A stretch of 64,000 bases of DNA from Flavobacteriaceae bacterium (GTDB lineage: Bacteria; Bacteroidota; Bacteroidia; Flavobacteriales; Flavobacteriaceae), in contig JANQSO010000007.1 in assembly GCA_028284005.1 (NCBI GenBank), forward strand, positions 496,001 to 560,000. Reading direction: 5' to 3'. A program made the translations under genes and the position numbers. The notes beneath the pieces were generated by a model that saw only the letters and a list, made by a program, of their open reading frames with translations, made no database searches and had not been told where the DNA came from. This document shows, in pieces, positions 24,513 to 35,398 of this stretch. Within the stretch, counting starts at the first letter, position 1. Each line of letters begins with the position of its first letter.

Positions 24513-25857
24513 GACTCAAAAATTTAGTTATTGCTTGTACTTCTGCTCCAATATCTCCCGCTCCCACTATTAGTTTAATACGGCAATCGGAACGCTTTAT
24601 AGTTGCAGGTAGTTTGGCTTTTGACACCAATTGTTTTTTGTCCTTTGAAATCCGGTCCAGTAACCACTGCGAAGTGATTCCTTCGATCGGCTCTTCTCTT
24701 GCCGGATAAATATCCAATAACAGCACTTCATCAAAACGAGAGAGGCTTTTCGCAAACTCTTCTCCAAAATCTCTTGTTCTACTAAATAAATGTGGTTGGA
24801 AAACGATCAGTTTCTTATCATTCGGGTACATTTCGCTTACCGCCTGGTATAATGCGTTTATTTCGGTGGGATGATGCGCATAATCATCGATCAAGACCAG
24901 GTCATTTCGCCTGATCCTGTATGAAAAACGCCTTTGTACGCCTTTGAATGTTTGTAAAGCTTTGGGCAGGCCGGGTGTTGGGATACCGGAAAGAATAGCC
25001 ATGCCCAAAGCAGTTACAGCATTATGTAGGTTATGATGCCCAGGGAGATGAAAAACAAGGTCTTTTATGGTTTCATGAGGAGTTTTTAAGTCAAATAAAT
25101 AACTTCCGTTTTCTATACGTACGTTTTGCGCTTCAAAATCTGCAACCTCTTCTACTGCAACGGTCTGCCCTTCCAAAGGCAATCCTTTTTTAAAGAGCAG
25201 GTTCTCTTTCTTTGGAAGCAGTTTTGAAAAACTTCTGAAAGCATCTTCAATTGTGGAAGAATCCCCATAGATATCCAAATGGTCAGCATCCATAGAGGTT
25301 ACACATGCAATATCCGGGCTTAGCGTTAGGAACGAACGGTCAAACTCGTCTGCTTCCACTACAGTGATCTCAGTACCTTTACTTATAAAATTAGAATCGT
25401 AATTCTCAGCTATTCCACCTAAGAAAGCGGTAACCGGCATATTACAAGCAGCCAGCAAATGCCCTAAAATTGCGGAAGTAGTTGTCTTTCCATGCGTTCC
25501 TGCCACAGCCAGGCAGGTAGTGTTTTTTGTCACTTCACCCAATAAAGCAGCTCGTTTTACCACCGGGTAGTTTTCGGAAAGGAAATAAGATAAAATCGCG
25601 TTCGATCTTGGAATTGCGGGTGTATAAACAACTAATGAGTTTTCTTTATCATGAATAGCTTCCGGTAAAGTTGAAACTACATCTGTATAAGTAACTCCAA
25701 TTCCTTCTTCCAATAGGGTCTCTGTCAATTCACTTGGAGTCTTATCGTAGCCATAAACATCTTTTCCTAATAGTTTACAATAACGGGCCAAGGCACTCAT
25801 ACCTATTCCGCCAATACCGATGAAATAAAAAGTTTGTATGTTCTTAACCTGTTCCAT
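24502..25857 (-). CDS. murC: UDP-N-acetylmuramate--L-alanine ligase
   Basis: A 451-residue Mur ligase adding L-Ala to UDP-MurNAc. N-terminal UDP-binding motif GIGGIGMSALA at 14-24, ATP-binding GTHGKTT at 120-126, central and C-terminal ligase domains with DDYAHHPTEI and FQPHLFSR, which are MurC-specific. Cytoplasmic. Start and stop overlap neighbours by 1-11 nt, showing tight coupling in the dcw operon. Confidence 0.97.
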   Translation of the reverse strand: MEQVKNIQTFYFIGIGGIGMSALARYCKLLGKDVYGYDKTPSELTETLLEEGIGVTYTDVVSTLPEAIHDKENSLVVYTPAIPRSNAILSYFLSENYPVVKRAALLGEVTKNTTCLAVAGTHGKTTTSAILGHLLAACNMPVTAFLGGIAENYDSNFISKGTEITVVEADEFDRSFLTLSPDIACVTSMDADHLDIYGDSSTIEDAFRSFSKLLPKKENLLFKKGLPLEGQTVAVEEVADFEAQNVRIENGSYLFDLKTPHETIKDLVFHLPGHHNLHNAVTALGMAILSGIPTPGLPKALQTFKGVQRRFSYRIRRNDLVLIDDYAHHPTEINALYQAVSEMYPNDKKLIVFQPHLFSRTRDFGEEFAKSLSRFDEVLLLDIYPAREEPIEGITSQWLLDRISKDKKQLVSKAKLPATIKRSDCRIKLIVGAGDIGAEVQAITKFLSHED

Positions 25858-26951
25858 TAACTTACTTTCAACAACTTTTCGATCTCCGTTACAATGTCTC
25901 TGGTAGCATTAGGCTTCGCCAGTTTTTTAATATTTTCTGAAAATGTTCTTTGCAGGTCTTCAGAAGCTAATAATGCTGAAAAATCAGTTTCAAAATTTGC
26001 TTCCAGTTCACTCTCCTTGATTAATAACGCTGCGTTTTTTTCTGAAATTGCCATAGCGTTCTTTGTTTGATGGTCTTCAGTCACATTGGGCGAAGGGATA
26101 AAGATCACAGGTTTGCCTACCAAACACAATTCTGAAACGGACAATGCCCCTGCTCTCGAAACAATGATATCCGCCGCTGCATAGGCAAGATCCATCCGGT
26201 TTAAAAACGTATGTACCTGTACCAGGTCGGTTCCCATATCCCTATAGGTTTCTTCGTAATATTTTCCACATTGCCAGATCACTTGCAATTCTTTTTCGGC
26301 AAAGAACGGCAGGGATTTTTTAATTAGTTCATTGATCTTTCCGGCACCAAGACTTCCTCCTAAGACCAAAAGCGTTTTCTTCTCACTTTTTAAATTAAAG
26401 AACTGAAGGGCCTGTTCCTTTTTTGAAACTATCTCCAAAAGGTCCTGCCGTACGGGATTCCCCGTTAATACAATCTTTGCAGATGGGAAAAAACGTTCCA
26501 TCTTTTCGTATGCCACACAGATCTTTTGCACTTTACCAGCCAGCCATTTATTGGTGATCCCCGCATGGCTGTTTTGTTCCTGGATCAAACATGGAATCCC
26601 CTTATTTGAAGCCACTTTTAATAAAGGTGCACTTGCATACCCTCCGGTACCTATTGCTGCATCCGGTTTAAACTTTTTAATGATATTTCGGGAACGCATT
26701 AAACTTGAGATCAGCTTAAAAGGAAACATTAAATTTTTGAAGCTTAAGCTCCTTTGCAGTCCGGAGATCCAAAGGCCTTCGATCTTGTATCCGGCTTGAG
26801 GGATCTTTTCCATCTCCATTCGGTCCTTTGCCCCTACAAAAAGAAATTTGGCATCGGGATAGCGATATTTTAACTCGTTGGCAATCGCTACTGCCGGGTA
26901 AATATGACCACCGGTTCCTCCTCCTGATATGATAAATTTATAAGGCTTCAC
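25857..26951 (-). CDS. murG: UDP-GlcNAc:undecaprenyl-PP-MurNAc-pentapeptide GlcNAc transferase
   Basis: A 364-residue GT-B glycosyltransferase making lipid II on the inner face of the cytoplasmic membrane. Motif [11 protein letters not shown] is at 10-20, GGSLGA near 198-203, and the C-terminal half carries [12 protein letters not shown] and the H-Q-T-K-N UDP-GlcNAc loop (EDHQTKNA). The start overlaps the ftsW end by 14 nt. Confidence 0.97.
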   Translation of the reverse strand: MKPYKFIISGGGTGGHIYPAVAIANELKYRYPDAKFLFVGAKDRMEMEKIPQAGYKIEGLWISGLQRSLSFKNLMFPFKLISSLMRSRNIIKKFKPDAAIGTGGYASAPLLKVASNKGIPCLIQEQNSHAGITNKWLAGKVQKICVAYEKMERFFPSAKIVLTGNPVRQDLLEIVSKKEQALQFFNLKSEKKTLLVLGGSLGAGKINELIKKSLPFFAEKELQVIWQCGKYYEETYRDMGTDLVQVHTFLNRMDLAYAAADIIVSRAGALSVSELCLVGKPVIFIPSPNVTEDHQTKNAMAISEKNAALLIKESELEANFETDFSALLASEDLQRTFSENIKKLAKPNATRDIVTEIEKLLKVS

Positions 26952-28134
26952 TTAATATATCTAACGGGTTTTCTTCTTTATCTTCGTTCTTTACGACTTC
27001 TCTTTTAGCACTTACACTCAACACCATTCCCAAAGCCAAACACGTCATCCAGATAGAGGTTCCTCCACTACTAATTAAAGGTAATGTCTGTCCTGTGACC
27101 GGGAATAGTTCCACGGCTACTGCCATATTTATGAGTGCCTGAAATACAATTGGAAGTCCTACTCCAATGACCAGCAATTTGCCAAATACCGAAGTTGATT
27201 TATGCGCAACGATCACTAAACGGAACAGGAGGAACAAGTACAGGAACATTAAGATTAAAGCTCCCAACAACCCAAACTCTTCTACAATGATCGCATAAAT
27301 AAAATCTGAAGAGGATTGTGGCAAAAAGTTTTTTTGAATACTTTTTCCGGGACCCAGGCCTGTTACACTACCGGAAGCAATTGCAATTTTTGCCTTTTCA
27401 ATTTGATAATCAGCTTCGGTATCTTCATTGTTGGTAAAATTCTCAATACGGCTCATCCATGTATCTACACGGTTGGGAAATACATCCGGAAATGCTTTTG
27501 CAGTTAATACAAAAAGGGTTAGCATTACAAGGCCGACACCTAATATGATCATCAGGTATTTCCATGGATACCCTCCTACAAACACTACCATCACCACCAT
27601 CGCAAAAATAATTGCCGTAGTTGAGAAATTAGCAGGCAAGATCAAAGCCAATACCAGAAATACAGGTACCCAAAGAGGCAACAAGGTTTCCTTAAAAGTC
27701 ACGGTCTTATTCTTAATTCTGGAGAGATATCTTGCCACATAGGTTAGCAGTACTACCGCAGCCAAAGTTGAAGTTTGAAAGGTCACTCCAACAAAAGGGA
27801 CACGGATCCAGCGACTCGCATTAGCACCCTCAATAGTGGTTCCTTCTGCTAAAGTTACCAGCAATAAAATAATAATGACCGGTAATGCGATAATGGACAA
27901 TCCCCTAAAATAATGATAGGGAATCTTATGTACTCCATACAAAATGGCAAAGCCCAACAACAGGTGTGCAAAATGTTTCAACAAAAAGGGAAGTGTGCTT
28001 CCGTCCCCATATAAATATGCCAAATTACTACTGGCACTGTATACGGGTAAAAACGAGAATAATGCCAACAATCCTGCTACTGCCCAGATCGCTTTATCTC
28101 CTTTTATATGTTGAAAAATGGTGCGCATTGACAA
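26938..28134 (-). CDS. ftsW: Peptidoglycan polymerase FtsW
   Basis: A 398-residue SEDS protein with about ten membrane helices. It polymerises lipid II into septal glycan strands with its partner FtsI, encoded in the same cluster. SEDS motifs seen: [16 protein letters not shown] near the C-terminal third and [17 protein letters not shown]. An N-terminal cytoplasmic stretch of about 13 residues precedes the first helix. Confidence 0.95.
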   Translation of the reverse strand: MSMRTIFQHIKGDKAIWAVAGLLALFSFLPVYSASSNLAYLYGDGSTLPFLLKHFAHLLLGFAILYGVHKIPYHYFRGLSIIALPVIIILLLVTLAEGTTIEGANASRWIRVPFVGVTFQTSTLAAVVLLTYVARYLSRIKNKTVTFKETLLPLWVPVFLVLALILPANFSTTAIIFAMVVMVVFVGGYPWKYLMIILGVGLVMLTLFVLTAKAFPDVFPNRVDTWMSRIENFTNNEDTEADYQIEKAKIAIASGSVTGLGPGKSIQKNFLPQSSSDFIYAIIVEEFGLLGALILMFLYLFLLFRLVIVAHKSTSVFGKLLVIGVGLPIVFQALINMAVAVELFPVTGQTLPLISSGGTSIWMTCLALGMVLSVSAKREVVKNEDKEENPLDILSEAL

Positions 28135-28143
28135 TTGTTGTTT

Positions 28144-29481
28144 TTATAATTTTCTCACTGCATCCTTAAATTGACGGCCCCGGTCTTCGTAGTTGTCAAA
28201 AAGGTCGAAACTTGCACAAGCAGGAGACAGCAACACATTATCTCCGCGGTCCGCCAACCTGTAAGCAACCTGTACTGCATCATGCATCGATTGCGTTTCT
28301 ACCATAATATCTACTACATTTCCAAAGACATTGATTATTTTTTGGTTCTCAATCCCCAGGCAAATAATTGCCTTTACTTTTTCGTTGACCAGTGGAAGCA
28401 GTTCACCATAGTCGTTGCCTTTATCTTCTCCGCCAACAATCCAAACCGTGGGTGATTCCATGCTGTCCAAGGCATAGAATGTTGCATTGACATTAGTAGC
28501 TTTCGAATCGTTGATATACATCACTTTGTTGATCTTCAGAACTTTTTCCAGGCGGTGTTCCACTCCCTGAAAATTCTCCAAGCATTCCCGAATGGTCGAT
28601 TTTCTGATTCTTAATAATGTGGCTACCGTAGAAGCGGCCATTGCGTTTTTTAAATTGTGTTGTCCTTGTAATCCTAATGTTGCTATTGGCATGGTGAGAT
28701 TTGTATTATCTATTGTTAGTATTATGTTTTTATCTTTTATATATGTTCCTTTTTTAAGTTCTTTTTTTACTGAAAAAGGCAGTAATTGAGGTTTGACAGG
28801 GTGCTGTTGAAGCCATTTGGAAATTTCCACATCGTCCGCGTCGTAAATGAAAAAATCGTCTTCGGTCTGATTCATTACGATCCTGAACTTTGAAGCTATA
28901 TAGCTTTCGTAATTATTATCATACCTGTCCAAATGATCCGGGCTAAGGTTTGTTAAAACCGAAATATGCGGCCTGAATGTTTCTATCCCATCCAGCTGAA
29001 AACTACTAAGTTCCAATACATAGTTCTCATAGGATGCTTCAGCGACCTGTTCAGCAAAACTTTTTCCTATGTTTCCGCCTAAGGCTACATTCAATCCTCC
29101 TTGCTTAAGCAGCTCATAGGTAAGCGTCGCCGTAGTGGTCTTTCCATTGCTTCCGGTAATTCCCACAATAGTTGCTTCGGTATATGTAGATGCGAATTCT
29201 ATTTCAGAAATCACTTTTACGCCAGCTACTTTCAGCTGTTGTACAATAGGCACTTTTTCACTAATTCCGGGGCTTTTCATTACTATATTCGCCGAAAGTA
29301 TCTTAGCCTCTGTATGACCGGCTTCTTCCCAATCTATCTCATGATGTATAAGAACTTGTTTGTATTTTTCTTTTATTTTTCCGAAGTCTGACACAAACAC
29401 TTCAAACCCCTTCTGTTTTCCTAATATGGCCGTTCCTACTCCACTTTCTCCTGCACCTAATATGACCAGTCGTCCTACCAC
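28144..29481 (-). CDS. murD: UDP-N-acetylmuramoylalanine--D-glutamate ligase
   Basis: A 445-residue Mur ligase. N-terminal Rossmann motif GAGESGVG (9-16), ATP-binding GSNGKTTT (110-117), central NLSPDHLDRY, and C-terminal NDSKATN, which is typical of MurD. Adds D-Glu in the cytoplasm. Lies 2 nt downstream of mraY and 9 nt upstream of ftsW. Confidence 0.96.
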   Translation of the reverse strand: MVGRLVILGAGESGVGTAILGKQKGFEVFVSDFGKIKEKYKQVLIHHEIDWEEAGHTEAKILSANIVMKSPGISEKVPIVQQLKVAGVKVISEIEFASTYTEATIVGITGSNGKTTTATLTYELLKQGGLNVALGGNIGKSFAEQVAEASYENYVLELSSFQLDGIETFRPHISVLTNLSPDHLDRYDNNYESYIASKFRIVMNQTEDDFFIYDADDVEISKWLQQHPVKPQLLPFSVKKELKKGTYIKDKNIILTIDNTNLTMPIATLGLQGQHNLKNAMAASTVATLLRIRKSTIRECLENFQGVEHRLEKVLKINKVMYINDSKATNVNATFYALDSMESPTVWIVGGEDKGNDYGELLPLVNEKVKAIICLGIENQKIINVFGNVVDIMVETQSMHDAVQVAYRLADRGDNVLLSPACASFDLFDNYEDRGRQFKDAVRKL

Positions 29482-29483
29482 CT

Positions 29484-30716
29484 CTATCTAATTTTTAAGG
29501 TCACAATGGTTAGAATTGCGAGAAATATCCCCACGATCCAAAACCGTGTTACTATCTTGCTTTCGTGAAACCCTTTTATTTGATAATGATGGTGCAACGG
29601 TGACATTCTAAAAATTCTACGCCCTTCTCCAAACTTCTTCTTGGTGTACTTAAACCAACTTACCTGCATTACCACCGAAAGGTTTTCCATCAAGAAAACC
29701 CCACATAATATTGGTATAAGCCATTCTTTTCTGATAGCTATGGCAATAACGGCAATGAGCCCTCCAATTGTAAGACTTCCCGTATCTCCCATAAACACTT
29801 GTGCAGGATAGGCGTTGTACCACAAAAATCCTATGAGCGCCCCTGTAAAAGCTGTTATAAAAATGGTCATCTCCCCTGTATTTGGGATGTACATTATATT
29901 GAGATAATCTGAAAAGATCACGTTACCCGAAACCCATGCGAATATGGCTAAGGTGATGGCGATTATTGCTGAAGTTCCTGCAGCAAGGCCGTCAATACCA
30001 TCTGTAAGATTTGCACCATTGGAAACCGCTGTGATTATAAATATTACAATAGGAATGAAAATTAGCCAGGCATATTTTTTGTAATCATCACCTGCCCAGG
30101 AGATCAATCTTTCATAATTGAATTCATTTTCTTTTACAAACGGAATAGTTGTTAAAAGGGTTTTCTCTTCGGGATAAAATTCTTTGGCAGAGTTTTGTGT
30201 TATAAGTTCAGTCCCGTTCGCAGGATTTAATTTTTCTCGTTTCACCGTAATATCGGGATGAAAAAACATGGTAGCTCCCACAATAATACCCAATCCTACC
30301 TGTCCTACTACTTTATACCTGCCGGCTAATCCTCCCTTATCATTCTTGAACTTTTTTATGTAATCGTCAATAAACCCTATTGTCCCCATCCAAAGGGTGG
30401 TTACCAATAACAGGATCACATAGATATTGTCCAGCTTTGCGAAGAGCAACACCGGAATGACGGTTGACAGAATAATGATAATCCCTCCCATTGTTGGTGT
30501 TCCTGCTTTTTCTTTTTGCCCTTCCAGGCCCAGATCCCGAATGGTCTCTCCTAACTGCTTCTTTTGTAAGAACCTGATGATCTTTTTTCCATATACAGTT
30601 GCAATGAAGAGCGACAGTATTACCGCCAGCGAAGCTCTAAAAGTTATAAACTGAAAGAGACTTGCTCCCGGCAATTGGTATGTATTTTCTAAATATTCAA
30701 ATAAATAATACAGCAT
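29484..30716 (-). CDS. mraY: Phospho-N-acetylmuramoyl-pentapeptide transferase
   Basis: A 410-residue integral membrane enzyme forming lipid I. Typical motifs: FIDDYIKKF near 117-125, [10 protein letters not shown], and PLHHHYQ near the C-terminus. It is about 50 residues longer than E. coli MraY (360); the extra part is a hydrophilic insertion at about 160-215 (from REKLNPANG to [11 protein letters not shown]), a known Bacteroidota trait that would project from the membrane. Four nt separate it from murE. Confidence 0.96.
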   Translation of the reverse strand: MLYYLFEYLENTYQLPGASLFQFITFRASLAVILSLFIATVYGKKIIRFLQKKQLGETIRDLGLEGQKEKAGTPTMGGIIIILSTVIPVLLFAKLDNIYVILLLVTTLWMGTIGFIDDYIKKFKNDKGGLAGRYKVVGQVGLGIIVGATMFFHPDITVKREKLNPANGTELITQNSAKEFYPEEKTLLTTIPFVKENEFNYERLISWAGDDYKKYAWLIFIPIVIFIITAVSNGANLTDGIDGLAAGTSAIIAITLAIFAWVSGNVIFSDYLNIMYIPNTGEMTIFITAFTGALIGFLWYNAYPAQVFMGDTGSLTIGGLIAVIAIAIRKEWLIPILCGVFLMENLSVVMQVSWFKYTKKKFGEGRRIFRMSPLHHHYQIKGFHESKIVTRFWIVGIFLAILTIVTLKIR

Positions 30717-30719
30717 ATG

Positions 30720-32183
30720 CTATTTATTTAGTGCATTTATAAATTGGTTCACAATTTTAAAGTCATCAAAGTCAAACCGCTTTCCATTAATTTCCTGGTA
30801 ATTTTCATGACCTTTTCCAGCTACCAGAATAATATCGCCGCCATCTGCAATTTGGCATGCCGTTTTTATAGCTTGTTTTCTATTGGTTACAGACAAGGTC
30901 TTTTTAAAATGTTCCGGTGGTACTCCGGCTTCAATCTGCTCAATAATGGCATCGGGATCTTCATTTCGCGGGTTATCACTGGTAAAAATCACTTTTGTAC
31001 TAAGTGTTGCCGCTATATTTCCCATTTTTGGGCGTTTTTTAATATCACGATCTCCTCCACAACCAACCACAGTTATTAATTCTTCATTTCCCGTACGGAT
31101 GCTATTGATCGTTTCCAGTACATTTTTAAGGGCATCGGGAGTATGCGCATAATCCACAATTGCAGTAATATTTGTAGGAGAAACAAAATATTGAAACCTT
31201 CCGTCCACACTTTCCAAAGTGCTCATTAGCTGAAGGATTTCCAGTATCTCCAGCCCAAACAATTCTGCAGTCGCATAAATTGCCAAAAGGTTATAAGCAT
31301 TAAAGCTGCCTATAAGCTTTACCCATAACTCATTGTTGTTAATTTTTAACAGTAACCCGGTAAACTGGTTTTCAAGGATCTGTGCTTTGTAATCTGCAAA
31401 AGATTTTAGTGCATACGTATATTTTTTGGCAACCGTATTCTGGAGCATGACCCTTCCATTCTTATCATCAATATTTACTAAAGCAAAAGCGGTCTTCGGT
31501 AATTGATCGAAAAACACCTTTTTCACATCCCGATATGCTGCAAAGTCTTTATGGTAGTCTAAATGGTCATGTGATAAATTGGTGAAAATTCCTCCTGCAA
31601 ATTTTAGCCCTTCCGTACGTTTCTGATGAATTCCATGAGAACTCACTTCCATAAAGCAAAATTCAACTCCAGCCGTTACCATTTCCCGCAAGTATCTATT
31701 GATCGTAATAGAATCCGGGGTAGTATGTGTAGCTTCATATCGGGCATCCCCTACCATTACTTTTACGGTAGACAGCAATCCGGCCTCAAAGCCCGCAGAC
31801 TTGAATAGATCATACAGTAGTGATGTGACCGTAGTCTTTCCATTGGTTCCGGTAACACCTACCAGCTTTATTTCTTCTGAAGGATTTTCGTAATAGTTAG
31901 CAGCCATAAATGCCAATGCACTTTGCGAATCTTCCACCTGTATATAAGTGACCCCATTTATAATGATCTCCGGCAATACTTCACAAATAATAGCTATCGC
32001 TCCTTTGTCACATGCCGTTTTTATATATTCATGTCCATCTGAAACTGTTCCTTTAATAGCCACAAAAACATCATTCAAACTCACTTTTCGAGAGTCAAAT
32101 TCCAAATTTGTTATGGCCACAGAAGTATTTCCTATCACTTTTTCGATAGTTACCCTGTATAGTATGTCCTTTAATAACTTCAC
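30720..32183 (-). CDS. murE: UDP-MurNAc-tripeptide ligase (meso-DAP adding)
   Basis: A 487-residue Mur ligase with ATP motif TGTNGKTT at 111-118 and NLSHDHLDYH at 202-211. The substrate motif DNPR at 403-406, continuing NEDP, is the signature for meso-diaminopimelate rather than lysine, as expected for a Gram-negative wall. Its start overlaps the ftsI stop by 4 nt. Confidence 0.96.
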   Translation of the reverse strand: MKLLKDILYRVTIEKVIGNTSVAITNLEFDSRKVSLNDVFVAIKGTVSDGHEYIKTACDKGAIAIICEVLPEIIINGVTYIQVEDSQSALAFMAANYYENPSEEIKLVGVTGTNGKTTVTSLLYDLFKSAGFEAGLLSTVKVMVGDARYEATHTTPDSITINRYLREMVTAGVEFCFMEVSSHGIHQKRTEGLKFAGGIFTNLSHDHLDYHKDFAAYRDVKKVFFDQLPKTAFALVNIDDKNGRVMLQNTVAKKYTYALKSFADYKAQILENQFTGLLLKINNNELWVKLIGSFNAYNLLAIYATAELFGLEILEILQLMSTLESVDGRFQYFVSPTNITAIVDYAHTPDALKNVLETINSIRTGNEELITVVGCGGDRDIKKRPKMGNIAATLSTKVIFTSDNPRNEDPDAIIEQIEAGVPPEHFKKTLSVTNRKQAIKTACQIADGGDIILVAGKGHENYQEINGKRFDFDDFKIVNQFINALNK

Positions 32184-34180
32184 GATAAATTCAAAACAAT
32201 TCGGGTTCCTCTTTTAAGTATTTCACCAGGGGCAACAGATTGAGCCTTAACAGTTCCATTTCCTATTACTTTCACCTTTAATCCCAGGTTTTCCAACAGA
32301 GAAACTGCATCCATACCTGCCATCCCTTTTACATTGGGTATTTTTTCAAAATGAGTTTGTGCTTTAGCGTAATAACCTTCAAAATCTTTTTTAACAGATG
32401 GGTCTTCAGCATCTACATTGGCAACTTCAGCAATCAAAGGAGAGTCTGTAAATATTTTTTGTGCGATGCGCTTAAATACCGGCCCGGTTACATCGGCTCC
32501 ATAATATCCTTTCTTTGTACTTGGCTTGTGAATTACCACAATACAGGAATATTTCGGGTTCTCTACAGGAAAATAACCGGCAAATGAAGAGATATATTTT
32601 TTATCCTCTGCCCATGCTGCAGTACCATACTCAGTCCGTGCCGTTCCGGTTTTTCCCGCCATGGAAAAATATTCAGAATACAAGGTTTTCCCTGTGCCTC
32701 TTTTTACCACATTTTTTAAAATTTCCTGAATTTGACCTATGGTTGCTTTCGAAGCTATCTTACTATTCATAACTTTGGTGTCATAGGTTTCTACTATCCG
32801 GTTCCAGGCTCTAATCTCCTTAATGAACCGCGGCTTCACCATTACACCATTATTTGCTATCGCATTATAAAAAGTAAGTGTTTGCAAAGGTGTTAATTGC
32901 AGGTTATAGCCATAGGCTATTGACGGTAGTGCATTGCGGCTCCATATATCATCTCCCGGTTCCGGAATGACAGGCTTGCCTTCCCCTTTGATAGGAATAC
33001 CTATCGTTTTATGCAGATCCCAAGACCTAAGACGGTCTATGAATTTCTTTGGGTTAGCAGAATAATTGTCGTCGATTAAGGATGCCAGGCCAATATTGGA
33101 TGAGACTTCCAATGCTCTCGCTGCAGAAATTTCTCCATAACCACCTCTTTTGGAATCGTGTATCTTCCTTCCGTAGAAAACTTTCGAACCCTTTTTGGTG
33201 TCTACAACGGTAGCCGTGTCGATCACTTTATCTTCAAGCGCAGCCATAAAGGCCATCACTTTAAAAGTAGATCCGGGTTCATGAGATTCACCTACAGCAT
33301 AATTAAGCCTTTCGTAATAACTTCCGTCCCTGGTCCTTCCCAAATTTGAAACCGCTTTTATCTCACCGGTCTTTACTTCCATTACGATCACAGAGCCATG
33401 ATCTGCTTCATAATACTCCATCTGTTTTAATAAGGCATGATGTGCAATGTCCTGGATATTTACATTGATGGTGGATATTACGTCGTAACCGTCTTGTGGT
33501 TCTACTTCATTGTCATCGTACACAGGTTTCCATTGTCCTTTGGCAATCTTTTGTTTTAACCGGCGCCCTTCCTTACCACGTAAAAACTCATCGAAAGCAC
33601 CTTCCAGCCCAACCGAATAGTATCCCGGTTTGTCTTTACGTTGATTCCCAATGGTACGTTCTGCAATTCTACCCATTGGGTGCTCACGTACCGTACGCTG
33701 TGTAACAATAATACCTCCTTTATAAGGGCCTAAATTAAAAAGCGGCATGTTCTTTACTTTTATATAATCTGAATAGCCCAGGTTTTTAACCACCAGCATA
33801 TAGCGGTTCTTGTTTGCACGGGCTTTTCTAAAAATATTCTGGAAGTACGAGGTGGGTTTGCCAAACATTTTGGAAAGCTCTTTGGACAGCGGAACCAAAT
33901 GTTCCTTGAAATTTTCTGAAGAAACAGTTACCGCATCAAAACGGATGTCGTATTTAGGCACCGAAGTTGCCAGCAAGCTTCCGTCATCTGCATAAAGGTT
34001 GCCACGGTTTGCAGGAATTACAAAATTTTTGGTAGTGTTTTCATGGGCAAGTTCCCGATATCTTTCACCTTCAACAAACTGAATATTGATCAATTGCACG
34101 GTAACAGCAATCGCGAAGATGAACATACATCCGGCGACAAAATACAAGCGGTTTAATATGTTCTTTTCTTCTATAGCCAC
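32180..34180 (-). CDS. ftsI: Septal penicillin-binding protein FtsI (PBP3) with PASTA domain
   Basis: A 666-residue class B PBP. One N-terminal membrane helix (about 13-33), a pedestal domain (about 55-225), and a transpeptidase domain with S304-T-F-K307, S360-S-N362 and K510-T-G512 motifs. A single PASTA domain (about 612-666) ends the protein, which is common in Bacteroidota FtsI and absent in E. coli. It cross-links septal peptidoglycan with FtsW. Confidence 0.96.
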   Translation of the reverse strand: MAIEEKNILNRLYFVAGCMFIFAIAVTVQLINIQFVEGERYRELAHENTTKNFVIPANRGNLYADDGSLLATSVPKYDIRFDAVTVSSENFKEHLVPLSKELSKMFGKPTSYFQNIFRKARANKNRYMLVVKNLGYSDYIKVKNMPLFNLGPYKGGIIVTQRTVREHPMGRIAERTIGNQRKDKPGYYSVGLEGAFDEFLRGKEGRRLKQKIAKGQWKPVYDDNEVEPQDGYDVISTINVNIQDIAHHALLKQMEYYEADHGSVIVMEVKTGEIKAVSNLGRTRDGSYYERLNYAVGESHEPGSTFKVMAFMAALEDKVIDTATVVDTKKGSKVFYGRKIHDSKRGGYGEISAARALEVSSNIGLASLIDDNYSANPKKFIDRLRSWDLHKTIGIPIKGEGKPVIPEPGDDIWSRNALPSIAYGYNLQLTPLQTLTFYNAIANNGVMVKPRFIKEIRAWNRIVETYDTKVMNSKIASKATIGQIQEILKNVVKRGTGKTLYSEYFSMAGKTGTARTEYGTAAWAEDKKYISSFAGYFPVENPKYSCIVVIHKPSTKKGYYGADVTGPVFKRIAQKIFTDSPLIAEVANVDAEDPSVKKDFEGYYAKAQTHFEKIPNVKGMAGMDAVSLLENLGLKVKVIGNGTVKAQSVAPGEILKRGTRIVLNLS

Positions 34181-34184
34181 CGCG

Positions 34185-34502
34185 TTAGTCTTTGGTTTTG
34201 ATCTTAATTTTTTGAGGCGGCATAACCGAAGGTTGCAACCCCCGCTTAGCCATTGCTGTAATTATTTTACTTTCCATTTTAGTTTGCATAAGCCGCATCC
34301 GCACATCCACATATTCGCTCTTCAATTCTTTTACATCATTGCTTAATTGAGCAATGCGGTGCACTTTTTTATCTGCGCTGTGCGAGCTTGCGATCATAAT
34401 TAGGGCAAGCACCGAAAGAAAAATGATAAAGCGCCAGTTTTTAAAAGCGTCATCGCTTACCAAAAACTTCCCTTTTACTATGTTGTAAAAATTCTTTTTC
34501 AT
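34185..34502 (-). CDS. ftsL: FtsL-like cell division protein
   Basis: A 105-residue bitopic protein with one membrane helix (about 25-42) and a heptad-like periplasmic coiled coil (about 48-90), the topology of FtsL. Primary sequence is poorly conserved in this family; the call rests on topology and on its position between rsmH and ftsI, where ftsL always sits. Its start overlaps the rsmH stop by 1 nt. Confidence 0.82.
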   Translation of the reverse strand: MKKNFYNIVKGKFLVSDDAFKNWRFIIFLSVLALIMIASSHSADKKVHRIAQLSNDVKELKSEYVDVRMRLMQTKMESKIITAMAKRGLQPSVMPPQKIKIKTKD

Positions 34503-35398
34503 TATAGTTTTTCGGCTACTCTTAATTTTGCACTTCGGGCCCTGCTGTTTTCAGCTATTTCATCTTCAGAAGGAATTATAAATTTTCCCACCGGTTTAAA
34601 AGGAACTTCAACTCTTCCAAAAACATCTTTTTCAGGTTCGCCTTCAAACAAGCCATTTCGCATAAAGCGCTTTACCAACCTGTCTTCCAATGAGTGATAA
34701 GATATTAGACTAAGCCTGCCGCCCGGTTTTAAAACTTCCTGTGTTTGCAATAAAAACTCTTTTAACGCCTCCAGTTCCTGGTTTACTTCAATACGAATGG
34801 CCTGATATACCTGGGCCAATATTTTATTTTCCTTATGCCTGGGAAGAAATCTCCCAAGTGCCTTTTTTAATTGTTCGCTTGATCTAATAGGTTCGTTAGC
34901 ACGTGCTTCAACAATTACCCTGGCCATACCTGCCGCCGTACGTAATTCGCCGTACTGAAACAAAACATTTCGCAGCTGCGATTCTTCATATTTGTTTACC
35001 ACATCGAAAGCGGAAAAATCACTGTTTTGGTTCATTCGCATATCCAGATCAGCTTCAAATCGAGTTGAAAAACCTCGTTCCGCTACATCAAATTGATGTG
35101 ATGACACTCCAAAGTCTCCTAAAATACCATCTACTTCCCTGTAGCCGTAAAAACGTAAGAAGCGCTTAAGAAATCTGAAGTTTTCACTAACCAATAAAAA
35201 CCTAGAGTCGTCGATAGCATTCCTAAGCGCATCTTTATCCTGGTCAAAAGCAATCAATTTTCCATTTTCACCAAGCCGTTTTAAAATTTCCCGGGAGTGG
35301 CCTCCTCCTCCAAAAGTGACATCCACATAAACTCCGCCAGGATTAATGTTTAAACCATCTACCGTTTCTTTTAATAATACCGGGTTATGATATTCCAT
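34502..35398 (-). CDS. rsmH: 16S rRNA (cytosine1402-N4)-methyltransferase
   Basis: A SAM-dependent methyltransferase of 298 residues when started at the ATG at 35396-35398 (MEYHNPVLL), the conserved N-terminus of RsmH/MraW; the frame is open 18 nt further. SAM motif VDVTFGGGGHS near 27-37, and LISYHSLEDRLVKRF is the family's C-terminal motif. Methylates N4 of C1402 in 16S rRNA. Overlaps the mraZ end by 14 nt. Confidence 0.96.
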   Translation of the reverse strand: MEYHNPVLLKETVDGLNINPGGVYVDVTFGGGGHSREILKRLGENGKLIAFDQDKDALRNAIDDSRFLLVSENFRFLKRFLRFYGYREVDGILGDFGVSSHQFDVAERGFSTRFEADLDMRMNQNSDFSAFDVVNKYEESQLRNVLFQYGELRTAAGMARVIVEARANEPIRSSEQLKKALGRFLPRHKENKILAQVYQAIRIEVNQELEALKEFLLQTQEVLKPGGRLSLISYHSLEDRLVKRFMRNGLFEGEPEKDVFGRVEVPFKPVGKFIIPSEDEIAENSRARSAKLRVAEKL